Source: Saccharothrix espanaensis DSM 44229
Lineage (GTDB): Bacteria; Actinomycetota; Actinomycetes; Mycobacteriales; Pseudonocardiaceae
DNA length: 64,000 bases
Direction of reading: 5' to 3'
NCBI RefSeq assembly: GCF_000328705.1
Contig: NC_019673.1
Coordinates: 5,146,001 to 5,210,000 of the forward strand
Under the pieces are notes generated by a model, which saw only the letters and a list, made by a program, of their open reading frames with translations, did not search any database and was not told the origin of the DNA. Within the stretch, counting starts at the first letter, position 1. Each line of letters starts with the position of its first letter. Shown one piece after another: positions 23,539-31,163 of the stretch. A program made the position numbers and the translations under genes.

Positions 23539-26500
23539 TCAGCGCGCCAGGTACTCCAGGACCGTGATCACCACCGCGAAGTCCGCCGGATTGGCCAGCA
23601 CGTCGGCCGCCTCGGGCACGAAGTCGCCAGCCAGGACGTGCTCCAGCACGCTCGCCAGCGGCGCGTCGTCCGGGTCGGCGAGCATCCGGTCGAGGTCCTC
23701 GCGGGCGCGTTGGGCGGCCGCCGCGTTCGACTCGCCCACCGCCTTCACCAGGTCGCCCATCAGCGGGCCGAACGACATCGCCGGCCACAGCTCGGTCCGG
23801 ACCGGGTCGCGACCGGTGACCGCGTCGAGCAGCCGGTTCACCACGGCGGTGTCCACGTCGTCCAGCCCGGCCGGGTCGACCTCGTCGGCCCCCGCGCGGA
23901 TCCGCCGGAACGCGGCCAGCCGCGGTCGGTCCGAAGCGGACGGTTCCAGGTAGGGGTCGACGTAGGCGGCGGCCTTCTCGTTGCCCTGCCGCGCGGCCAC
24001 GATCCCGGCCACGAGCGGTTCCCACATGGCCAGGATCGGCACGTACGACCGGGTGCGCCCGGCGATCACGCGCGCCCGCGCGAGCACGTCCGCCAGCGCC
24101 TGCCCGAGTTCGTCGGGCCCGGCGAGCCGGCCGAGCAGTCCGCCCAGGTCGACACCGGGCACCGCGTCCACCACCCGGCACAGCGCGGCGACGTCGGCCG
24201 GGAGGGCGTCGGTACCGCCCAGCTTCCGGACGGCGAGCGCCAGGTCCTCGACCGAGCCGGCCTCGGTGAGGCCGCCCGCGAAGCGCGACAGCAGCGCGGC
24301 GGCCAGGTGGTGCGCCGCCCCGCCGACCGGGTCGTCCGCGTGCCGGCCCAGGTCGGTGCCGTGGCAGTGGTGCGTCACGGCCAGGCTGCCGGGGTCGCCG
24401 GCCGCGTAGCCGTAGCGCAACGCGTCGTGCTGGAGGGTCAGCGCGACCTCGCCGTGGCCGCGCTGGGACTCGGCGGTCGCCAGCGCGGCCACCGTGGCCG
24501 ACAACCGGCGCAGGTCACGCGCCTGCTCGAAGATGGCGCGCGCCCCGCGCAGGTGCTCGACCGCTTCGTCCAAGCGCCCCAACCGCTTGAGCGCGCTGCT
24601 CGCGTTGACCAGGTCCTCGGCGATGTCCGCCGGCGACGCGCCGCGCGCCCGCTTGCCGGCGATCGTGGCGTCGACGAGGTCCAGCGCGAGCGCGTGCCGG
24701 TCGAGTTGGCCGGCGGCCCACGCGGCGGCGTTGAGCAGGACCTCCCTGGCCTCCCAGCGCGGCGTGCCGGCCGCATCCCGCTCCGGCAGGGCGTCGGCGG
24801 CGTCGAGCAGTTCGAGGGCTTCGTCGAGCACCTCCTCGGCGCGGCCCGACTCCAGCAGCAGTTGCAGGTGGTTGCCGCGGTGCACCAGCCGCATCACCGG
24901 CCCGACGTCCGCCCCGTCCCGGAGGGCGTGCAGGCGTTCGGTGAGGCGAAGGGCCTCCTCGACGTCCCCCGCCTGCCGCCGGTACCCGATGAGGGCGTTG
25001 AGCGCGACGCCCGTGGACTCGGCGTCGCGGGCGAGTTCCAGCGCCCGGCGGACGTGCCGCTCGGCCGCGACCGGGTCGGTGTGGCCGACCATCCGCGCCA
25101 GCACGGTCAGCGCGCTCGACTCCTTCGCGCCGCCCGCGCTCACGGCGGCGATCCGGCGCAGCAGCGGCAGGGCGAGGGCTCGGACCGCCGGCGAGTCGTC
25201 ACGGTGCAGTGCCTGGTCGAGGAACCCGATCGACACCGCGATCTGGCCCCGGCGCAGCAGGTACGGGCTCGCGGCCAGCGCGGCCCGGCTGACCAGCGCG
25301 CCGCCGGCGGTCGTGGACTCCTGCTCGCGGGCGTCGGCGAAGACCCGCAGCCAGCAGTCGATCAGGGCTTCGTCCATCGCCTCCCGCGCCGCGTCGTCCA
25401 CGTCCTCCCGACCGATCCCGGCCACGACCGGGTGCACGCCGTACTCGACGCCGCCGTCCGGTGCGGTGCGGACCGCCACCAGCCCGGCCTCGGCCAGGGC
25501 CGGCGGTCCGGCGTCGAGCACGGCCGGGTCGACGCCGAGTCCGCCGGCGATGCCCGCCCACGCCCGCCGGAGCACGAAGCCCGTGCGGTCGTGCTCTTCG
25601 ACGTGGCACAGCACCCGGAACACCGCGCGGGCACCGTCGTCCAGCGCGGCGACGACCCGCCGCGTCCACGCCCGCAGGACCTCGGTGAAGTCCGCGCCGT
25701 CGAGGGCCAGCAGGCCGGCGAACCCGCTCGGGTCGGCGGCCTGACCGTCGGCCAGTTCGAGCAGCTTGGGGTGCCCGGAGGTCGCGGTCAGCACCTCGCC
25801 CGCGAGCCGGCGCGCGGCACCGGCCGACAAGCCCGGCGCACGGCCGGCGACCAGCGCGCCGAGCCGGGGCAGTTGCCGGGCCAGCAGCAGGGCCTCGTCC
25901 ACGGTGAGCAGGTCGACCGCCTCGCGCCGGACGCGGGGGTCGAGGTCGCGCGGCACGCGGCGGCTGGACAGCGCCAGCCGGCTCGGGCCGCCGTGCGCGG
26001 ACAAGGCCGCCACGAGCGCCGCCCACCGGGCGTCCCGCCACGCGCCCTTCTCGTCCAGCAGCGACTCGGCGTTGTCGAGGACGACCAGCACCCGGCGTGC
26101 CGCGCAGGACTCCACGAGCGCGGGCAGCGCGGCGGTGAACCGGTCGGCGTCGTCGCACAGGTGCACCAGGCCCAGGCCGGGCAGTGCGGCCTCCAGCGCG
26201 AACACCAGGCGCACCAACGTGTCGTGGAGGTCGGCGTCCTCGTCGGGGGCCTTGAACCACACGACGTCGTCGAACGCGTCGACGTGGGTGTGCGCGAGTT
26301 CCAGCGCGCACGCGGACTTCCCGCTGCCGGGCATGCCGTGGAACACCACGCCGGCCATCCCGCTCAGCGGTGCCAGCGCGGCACTGGCCCGCGCCATCAC
26401 CGCGACCCGGCCGACGAACCGCTCCTGCTGACGCGGGAGCCCCGCCGGGGACCGGCCGGCGTCGGTGGCAGCGGGCGGGGCGGGCAGTCGCAGGTCGACC

Positions 26501-27633
26501 GCGGTGCCGCCGAACAGGGCGGGTGTCACCGGGGACAGCGCGGGGCTGGTGGGCGTCGCCGGGAACGCGGCGGCCTCCCGCACGGCGTCGGCCAGCGCGA
26601 TCGGCAGCGGCACGCCGTCGCCGACCAGCCGCCGGTACAGCCGGTGCGCGAGGTCGGTGGCGAACGCGTCGGTCACCGGGTAGCGCATGGCCAGCACCGC
26701 GCACCCGAGCCGCTCGACCAGTTCCGCGGCCAGCCCGCCCGCAGCCGGCCCACCCGCAGCCGGCCGGTCCTCGGCCCGCGCATCGGCCGCCTTCGGCAGC
26801 CCGAGCAGGCGGCGCTGCTCGGCGGTCGCCGACCAGCACGCCGACACCGCGACGAGCCCCAACCGGCCGCGCGCCGGGGCCAGCAGGGCGGCCAGCTCGT
26901 CCGCCGACACGGCGTCCGGGCCGCCGGCCGCGGTCTCCATCAGCAGCTCGCCGGGAGCGCCGTGGCCGGAGATGTGCACCAGGTCCCACCCCTCGGGGTC
27001 GGCCAGCACCTCCCGCAGGCGGTCGCGGGTCGCGCCGTACTGGAGCACCCGCAGGTCCACCGCGCGGCCCTGGGCGCGGATCTTGCGGAACAGGTCGTCC
27101 AGCGCCTGCCGCTCGGCACGCAGGTTCAGCGGCTGCCGGCCGTCCGGCACGCTGAACAGCCCGAGCACCCGCACTCCCTGCTTCGGTGTCCCGGGAAGTG
27201 CGGCGGGCTCGGGCGGTGCGGCGGGCGGGCCGGCGTGCACGAAGCAGACACCGTGCAGCACCAGCGGTTTCCCGTCGACGTGGGCCAGCTCCAGCGGCAG
27301 CGGGACGTCGCCGTGGGCCACCACCCGCACAGCCACCGGGCCGCACGCCACGGCGGCGGCCGCGACCGGTCCCAGCACCTCGTCGCCGACCCACGCCCCG
27401 AGTGCGGCCACGATCTCCGCCTCGTGCGCCACCCGCCGGTCCGGCGCGGCGCGCCACCGCAGGTAGGCGTGCGGATCGCGGAACGCCTCGAACTGCCAGG
27501 ACCGCTCGTCCAACCGCACCTCGTGCTCGGCCACGACGGCACCGGCCGCGTCCAGCAGCACCCAGCGCCACCGGGCGTCGCCGTCGACCTCGTGTGCTTC
27601 CAAGGTCAGTGTCTTCACGATGTCCTGGCTCAT
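23539..27633 (-). CDS. CHAT protease-STAND ATPase-TPR protein
   Basis: A 1364-residue multidomain protein. Residues 1-150 form an uncharacterised beta-rich domain. A caspase-like CHAT domain at about 150-390 has the catalytic pair HISGHG (His224) and VSACWS (Cys266). A STAND/NB-ARC ATPase begins at QERFVGR (about 403), with P-loop GMPGSGKS (433-440) and Walker B VLVVLDNAES (Asp520). The C-terminal 650 residues are TPR-like helical repeats. STAND proteins oligomerise on ligand binding, and CHAT domains are caspase-fold proteases used in programmed cell death and phage defence. It follows a two-helix membrane protein after 11 bp, so activity near the membrane or on that partner is plausible. 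Target and trigger are unknown. Confidence 0.88.
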   Translation of the reverse strand: MSQDIVKTLTLEAHEVDGDARWRWVLLDAAGAVVAEHEVRLDERSWQFEAFRDPHAYLRWRAAPDRRVAHEAEIVAALGAWVGDEVLGPVAAAAVACGPVAVRVVAHGDVPLPLELAHVDGKPLVLHGVCFVHAGPPAAPPEPAALPGTPKQGVRVLGLFSVPDGRQPLNLRAERQALDDLFRKIRAQGRAVDLRVLQYGATRDRLREVLADPEGWDLVHISGHGAPGELLMETAAGGPDAVSADELAALLAPARGRLGLVAVSACWSATAEQRRLLGLPKAADARAEDRPAAGGPAAGGLAAELVERLGCAVLAMRYPVTDAFATDLAHRLYRRLVGDGVPLPIALADAVREAAAFPATPTSPALSPVTPALFGGTAVDLRLPAPPAATDAGRSPAGLPRQQERFVGRVAVMARASAALAPLSGMAGVVFHGMPGSGKSACALELAHTHVDAFDDVVWFKAPDEDADLHDTLVRLVFALEAALPGLGLVHLCDDADRFTAALPALVESCAARRVLVVLDNAESLLDEKGAWRDARWAALVAALSAHGGPSRLALSSRRVPRDLDPRVRREAVDLLTVDEALLLARQLPRLGALVAGRAPGLSAGAARRLAGEVLTATSGHPKLLELADGQAADPSGFAGLLALDGADFTEVLRAWTRRVVAALDDGARAVFRVLCHVEEHDRTGFVLRRAWAGIAGGLGVDPAVLDAGPPALAEAGLVAVRTAPDGGVEYGVHPVVAGIGREDVDDAAREAMDEALIDCWLRVFADAREQESTTAGGALVSRAALAASPYLLRRGQIAVSIGFLDQALHRDDSPAVRALALPLLRRIAAVSAGGAKESSALTVLARMVGHTDPVAAERHVRRALELARDAESTGVALNALIGYRRQAGDVEEALRLTERLHALRDGADVGPVMRLVHRGNHLQLLLESGRAEEVLDEALELLDAADALPERDAAGTPRWEAREVLLNAAAWAAGQLDRHALALDLVDATIAGKRARGASPADIAEDLVNASSALKRLGRLDEAVEHLRGARAIFEQARDLRRLSATVAALATAESQRGHGEVALTLQHDALRYGYAAGDPGSLAVTHHCHGTDLGRHADDPVGGAAHHLAAALLSRFAGGLTEAGSVEDLALAVRKLGGTDALPADVAALCRVVDAVPGVDLGGLLGRLAGPDELGQALADVLARARVIAGRTRSYVPILAMWEPLVAGIVAARQGNEKAAAYVDPYLEPSASDRPRLAAFRRIRAGADEVDPAGLDDVDTAVVNRLLDAVTGRDPVRTELWPAMSFGPLMGDLVKAVGESNAAAAQRAREDLDRMLADPDDAPLASVLEHVLAGDFVPEAADVLANPADFAVVITVLEYLAR

Positions 27634-27644
27634 CGGGTCCGGGT

Positions 27645-28148
27645 TCACAGCGTTCCGATCGCGACCACGCTGATGGTCGCCGCGAGCATCGCGACGCCCA
27701 GTGCCTCCGCCGTCATCGCGGACAGCAGGACCAGGGCGCGCCGGTCGTTGGCGCGGCGCAACGACTCCAGCAGTCTCGCGCGGGTCGCGGTCACCCGCGC
27801 CCGTGCCGTGGCGTCGTCGTCCTCCCAGTGCTCGCGCATGGTGTCGGCCAGCACCAACGGGTTCGCCGACCGGTGCCGCAGCGGGGCGTTCACGCCGAGC
27901 CCGCCGATCGCACCGAGGACCAGGGTCACCGCGCCGCCCACCAACAAGCACACCGCCGCGGCGGACAACGGGATGGCGTCGCGCTGGCGGAACAGCGCTA
28001 GCGCGCCGACGCCGAAAGCGGCCAGCGCCCCGCACGAGGTGATCACGGCCAACCCGCGCTGCTCCAAGGAGTTCTTGCGCGTCTCCTCGGCGGCGAGCTG
28101 GTCCTGCATGAAGTCCGCGTAGACCGAGCCGCGCGAGTCGTCAGCCAT
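27645..28148 (-). CDS. Membrane protein with two central helices, partner of the CHAT-STAND protein
   Basis: A 167-residue protein. A charged N-terminal amphipathic region (FMQDQLAAEETRKNSLEQRG) precedes two adjacent hydrophobic helices (AVITSCGALAAFGVGALALF and AAAVCLLVGGAVTLVLGAIGG). A long charged helical segment with the WEDDDATARARVTATRARLLESL region follows, then a C-terminal hydrophobic stretch (AEALGVAMLAATISVVAIG). The layout resembles small membrane effectors or sensors associated with bacterial STAND and CHAT systems. Its ATG overlaps the preceding 59-residue ORF by 8 bp and its stop is 11 bp before the CHAT-STAND gene, so the three are one operon. I recognise no named family. Confidence 0.75.
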   Translation of the reverse strand: MADDSRGSVYADFMQDQLAAEETRKNSLEQRGLAVITSCGALAAFGVGALALFRQRDAIPLSAAAVCLLVGGAVTLVLGAIGGLGVNAPLRHRSANPLVLADTMREHWEDDDATARARVTATRARLLESLRRANDRRALVLLSAMTAEALGVAMLAATISVVAIGTL

Positions 28149-28320
28149 CCCGGAACACGCTCTCGTCCAGCGGGAACCCGTCCCACGGGTCCTCCTCGGG
28201 CTTCGCGACCGCCGCGGTCGCCTCGGGCTTCGCGACGACCGCGGTCGCCTCGCGCTCCGAGTCCTCGTCGTCCCGCCCACCGACCCGCTCGCTGATGACC
28301 CACCTCTTCCCCCGCACCAT
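28141..28320 (-). CDS. Small acidic protein with a 9-residue duplication, first gene of the CHAT operon
   Basis: A 59-codon ORF: a basic start (MVRGKRWVISERVGG), an acidic stretch, the duplicated EATAVVAKP / EATAAVAKP, and the tail PWDGFPLDESVFRDG. Its stop overlaps the ATG of the membrane-protein gene by 8 bp (ATGGCTGA), supporting real translation. No convincing Shine-Dalgarno precedes the ATG. A TAGACT box ten bases upstream would put transcription initiation almost at the start codon, so a leaderless transcript is plausible. The acidic WDGFPLDE-type tail could be a protein-binding tag. Function unknown. Confidence 0.5.
   Translation of the reverse strand: MVRGKRWVISERVGGRDDEDSEREATAVVAKPEATAAVAKPEEDPWDGFPLDESVFRDG
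28194..28247. repeat. 27-bp direct repeat inside the small acidic ORF
   Basis: Two adjacent 27-bp copies (28194-28220 and 28221-28247) differ at one position in the middle. They encode the nine-residue duplication in the first protein of the CHAT operon. Confidence 0.85.
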
Positions 28321-28398
28321 CGAGTGGCCGAGTCTAGGACAGCGGGAAAGTGAGGCGCGTACACATGATCCCCGGGTTTCGAGGGCGCCTGGAGCGGG

Positions 28399-29484
28399 TC
28401 ACGCCGGTGGTCGGGCCGGCTCGGGCTCGGGGTCGTGCGGAGGGCTGCCGGACAGCAGCGAGGAGAGCCAGCGGGTGTCCGGGTCGACGTCGAGCAGGAG
28501 CGCTTTCGCCAGCAGGGTCAGCGGAATCGCCAGCACCGCGCCGACCGGGCCGAACACGAACGACCAGAACACCAGCGACAGGAAGGTCAAGGTGAGCGAG
28601 AGGTCCACGGCGTTGCCCACGTAACCGGGCTGGAGCACCGACTGGATCAGGAAGTTGATCAGGACGTACACCGCCACGACGACCGCCATCAGGCGCGGCC
28701 CGCCCTCCAGCAGGGCGAGCACGGCGGGCGGCACGACGCCGATCACGAAACCGATGTTCGGGATGTAGTTGGTGACGAACGAGAGCAGCCCCCACAACAG
28801 GGCCGAGGGCACCCCGACCAGCCACAGGAACACCCCGTCGACCACCGCGACGACGAGGCCGAACACGGTGGTGACGACGAGGTAGCGGCGCGTGCCGCGG
28901 GCGAACCCGCCCAGGGCGCGCACCACCGGGGCGCGCCGGCCGTCGACGCGGGCCAGCCGCCGGGTGAAGTGGTGGGCGTCCAAGCCCATGAACAACACCA
29001 CGAACAGCAGGAAGATCAGGCTGGAGAACGTTTCCGCGATGCCCAGGAGCAGGTCGGCGACCAGCCCGGCGACCCGGCCGAACGACAGCTCGCCCAGCGC
29101 CGCGCGCACCTGCTCCGGGCCGACGCCGAAGGTCGCGAGCCAGTGCCGCAGGTCGACGCCCAGTTCGGCGATCCGGTCCTGGTACTCGGGCAGGACCGCG
29201 CCGAGCCGGGCGAGGGAGACCGCGAACGCCAGCGCCATCCCGACGATGAAGCCGAACACGGCCAGCAGGGTCAGCGCCACCGCGAGCCACCGCGGCACGC
29301 CCCGGCGCTGGAGGACCGCCGTGAGCGGGTGGACACCGATCACCACCACCAGGGCCAGCAGGACCGGCGCGAGGACGGACGCGAACTGGCGCAACGCGAG
29401 GATCGCGACCAGCAGCCCGGCACTCCCGACGACCACGGTCAGCCCCCGGGGCAGGGTGACGCCCGGCGGCGCGTTCTCGGACAT
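28399..29484 (-). CDS. AI-2E family (PerM-type) membrane permease
   Basis: A 361-residue integral membrane protein with about seven to eight helices. Typical family blocks are GLTVVVGSAGLLVAILALRQFASVLAPVLLALV at the start (two helices), VLQRRGVPRWLAVALTLL, and the paired C-terminal helices near FVTNYIPNIGFVIGVVPPAVLALL and FWSFVFGPVGAVLAIPLT. The long soluble middle segment between helices three and four is also characteristic. Family members export small molecules or are of unknown substrate; the AI-2 name is historical. GAGGAG lies seven bases before the ATG. It is not obviously linked to its neighbours. Confidence 0.88.
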   Translation of the reverse strand: MSENAPPGVTLPRGLTVVVGSAGLLVAILALRQFASVLAPVLLALVVVIGVHPLTAVLQRRGVPRWLAVALTLLAVFGFIVGMALAFAVSLARLGAVLPEYQDRIAELGVDLRHWLATFGVGPEQVRAALGELSFGRVAGLVADLLLGIAETFSSLIFLLFVVLFMGLDAHHFTRRLARVDGRRAPVVRALGGFARGTRRYLVVTTVFGLVVAVVDGVFLWLVGVPSALLWGLLSFVTNYIPNIGFVIGVVPPAVLALLEGGPRLMAVVVAVYVLINFLIQSVLQPGYVGNAVDLSLTLTFLSLVFWSFVFGPVGAVLAIPLTLLAKALLLDVDPDTRWLSSLLSGSPPHDPEPEPARPPA

Positions 29485-29613
29485 GGCGGACTCCTCGGGT
29501 CGACGACGTCCCCGAGATCGTCGGACCCGGCACCGCGAACCGGCATCGCCCGCCGGGGATGAGCCCGCCGGGGATCGCCTTCAGGTGGTCCGCGGTTCAG
29601 GCCGGGCGGCCGG

Positions 29614-29835
29614 TCACGTGAGGCGGTCGATGTTGCGGAGCGCTTTGGCGTAGCCGTTCTCGTCGCCGGCGTGGCGGAAGACCCGGGCGGCAAGCCGGAA
29701 GCAGTCCACGGCCTTGGGTAGGTCGTCCAGTTCGGCGAGTTCGGCCCCGGCGTTGAGCGCGGCGTTGCCCGCGTACGCGTGATCGCCGACGGCTACCAGG
29801 AGGTCGTGCGCCCTGAGGTACTGGACCGCCGCCAT
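29614..29835 (-). CDS. Short TPR-like protein or C-terminal remnant of a TPR regulator
   Basis: A 73-codon reading frame from ATG 29835 with GGAG eight bases upstream. The translation (AVQYLRAHDLLVAVGDHAYAGNAALNAGA, then FRLAARVFRHAGDENGYAKALRNIDRL) contains two degenerate TPR-like helix pairs. It resembles the last repeats of long NB-ARC or XRE-type TPR regulators. Upstream, the frame stays open but loses protein-like character within a few codons. It is therefore either a genuine small protein or, equally likely, the surviving 3' end of a deleted gene. Confidence 0.4.
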   Translation of the reverse strand: MAAVQYLRAHDLLVAVGDHAYAGNAALNAGAELAELDDLPKAVDCFRLAARVFRHAGDENGYAKALRNIDRLT

Positions 29836-30184
29836 GCCGTGGTCTCCGGCCGCGTGCAGGTCGTCGGCAGCGACTGGCGGTCCCGCGCGTCTCGTCCCGT
29901 CACCTGGTCGCCTCCGGCACCCGTCGTCGTGGACCGGGCGGCGCAGTGGTCCGGCCGCCTGCCGTCGACCGGTACATCGTCGTGGCGGTCGAGGCGTTTC
30001 AGGTCGCGCGAACGGGTTGGCGCACAAGGCCGAACGGCCCACGCGGCGAGGGTGCGGGCGAGGAGGAGCCGGGCCCCTACTGCACCGGGAGGTCCCTCGG
30101 CATCATGGGGCACGCCGCCGGGCCGGGTCGGCGGCGTGCCCCTCGCGACGGGGGCGCACCGGGCAGACCACCCAGGAGTCCGAC
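29836..30184. other. Non-coding stretch with one strong hairpin
   Basis: No convincing gene is visible in these ~350 bp; the open frames lack codon bias or family resemblance. The only structured element is a 13-bp perfect inverted repeat at 30107-30142, described separately. The region separates the TPR-like fragment (minus strand) from the hydrolase-like gene (plus strand), so it should hold the promoter of the latter. Confidence 0.6.
30107..30142 (+). other. Perfect 13-bp inverted repeat in the leader of the hydrolase-like gene
   Basis: GGGGCACGCCGCC pairs perfectly with 30130-30142 across a 10-base loop. The hairpin ends 42 bases before the ATG at 30185. It could be a 5'-UTR structure, a terminator that insulates this gene, or an operator. 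The sequence does not decide. Confidence 0.6.
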
Positions 30185-31126
30185 ATGACGAGCCCCGCGG
30201 ACCGCGGCCGGGTCGCCCGGCGCACGGTCCTCGCCTCCACCCTCGCCTGTACGGCCGTCGATGCCGCGGCTTCCGGGGACGTGTGCGCGCCGATCCGGCC
30301 GGTGCCGGTGCCGGACCAGGTGCCCGCCCGGGAGGGGTTCGTGGACGTGGTCGGCGGGCGGTTGTGGTTCTGGGACACCGGGGGCGATGGGCCGGCGGTC
30401 GTCCTGGTGCACCCCGGCAGCGGGAGCGCGCTGTCGTGGCCCCACCAGCAACCGGTGTTCGCCCGCGCCGGGTACCGGGTGATCGCCTACTCGCGGCGCG
30501 GCCACTACCGGTCGTCCCCGCCGGAACCGGGAAACCCCGGTGTGGGCGCGGACGACCTGCACGCCGTGGTCCGGCACCTCGGGCTGCGGCGGTTCCACCT
30601 GCTCGGCGCGGCGCTGGGCGGGTTCTACGCGACCGACTACGCGCTGCTGCGCCCCCACCGGCTGCTCAGCCTGGTGATCGTGAGCAGCTTCATGGGCATC
30701 TCCGACCCGGAGTACCTGCGGGTCACCGGGCTCCTGCGGCCGCCGGGGTTCGGCGACCTGCCGCACGAGTTCCGGGAGCTGGGCCCGTCCTACCGCGCGG
30801 CCGACGAGGAGGGCGCGCGGCGGTGGAGGGAGATCTCCGAGCGCTCGCTGGGCGGGCGCGCCGTCGAGTTCCAAGACCTGTCCGAGCCGATCACCTGGGC
30901 CAGGCTGGCGACCCTGTCGGTGCGGGCCCTGATCGTCACCGGCGACGCCGACCTCTACCTCCCGCCGCCGATCCTGGCGATGATCACCGCTCACCTGCCC
31001 GACGCCGACGCGCTGGTGTACGGGCAGGTCGGGCACTCGGCGAACTGGGAGCGGCCGGTGGAGTTCAACCGGGACGTGCTGCGCTTCTGGTCCGGCGGCC
31101 GGTTCCACGGCGGCCCCTGCCGCTGA
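30185..31126 (+). CDS. Alpha/beta-hydrolase-fold protein lacking the nucleophile serine
   Basis: A 313-residue protein of the alpha/beta hydrolase fold. A twin-arginine-like start (GRVARRTVLASTLACTA) suggests export or a degenerate TAT signal. The fold is recognisable from VVLVHPGSGSALSW, YSRRGHYRSSPPE, the elbow region HLLGAALGGFYATDYA, VTGDADLYLPPP (acid) and GQVGHSANWERP (histidine). The nucleophile elbow should read G-x-S-x-G but is G-A-A-L-G, with Ala143 at the catalytic position (codons GCG GCG). It is therefore a pseudoenzyme or uses a nucleophile-independent mechanism. AGGAG lies six bases before the ATG. A terminator separates it from the convergent StyA-like gene. Confidence 0.78.
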   Translation: MTSPADRGRVARRTVLASTLACTAVDAAASGDVCAPIRPVPVPDQVPAREGFVDVVGGRLWFWDTGGDGPAVVLVHPGSGSALSWPHQQPVFARAGYRVIAYSRRGHYRSSPPEPGNPGVGADDLHAVVRHLGLRRFHLLGAALGGFYATDYALLRPHRLLSLVIVSSFMGISDPEYLRVTGLLRPPGFGDLPHEFRELGPSYRAADEEGARRWREISERSLGGRAVEFQDLSEPITWARLATLSVRALIVTGDADLYLPPPILAMITAHLPDADALVYGQVGHSANWERPVEFNRDVLRFWSGGRFHGGPCR

Positions 31127-31130
31127 CCAC

Positions 31131-31157
31131 GCGGCACCGGCGGGCCGCCGGTGCCGC
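31131..31157. terminator. Bidirectional terminator between convergent genes
   Basis: A 12-bp perfect stem (GCGGCACCGGCG with 31146-31157) has a 3-base loop. It lies between the stop codons of the hydrolase-like gene (31126) and the StyA-like gene (31164). Confidence 0.75.
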
Positions 31158-31163
31158 GCCGGG

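Noticed and set aside
29862-30042. N-terminal extension of the TPR-like fragment
   Set aside because: The upstream translation is Arg/Pro-rich without helical repeat character and looks like non-coding GC-rich DNA.
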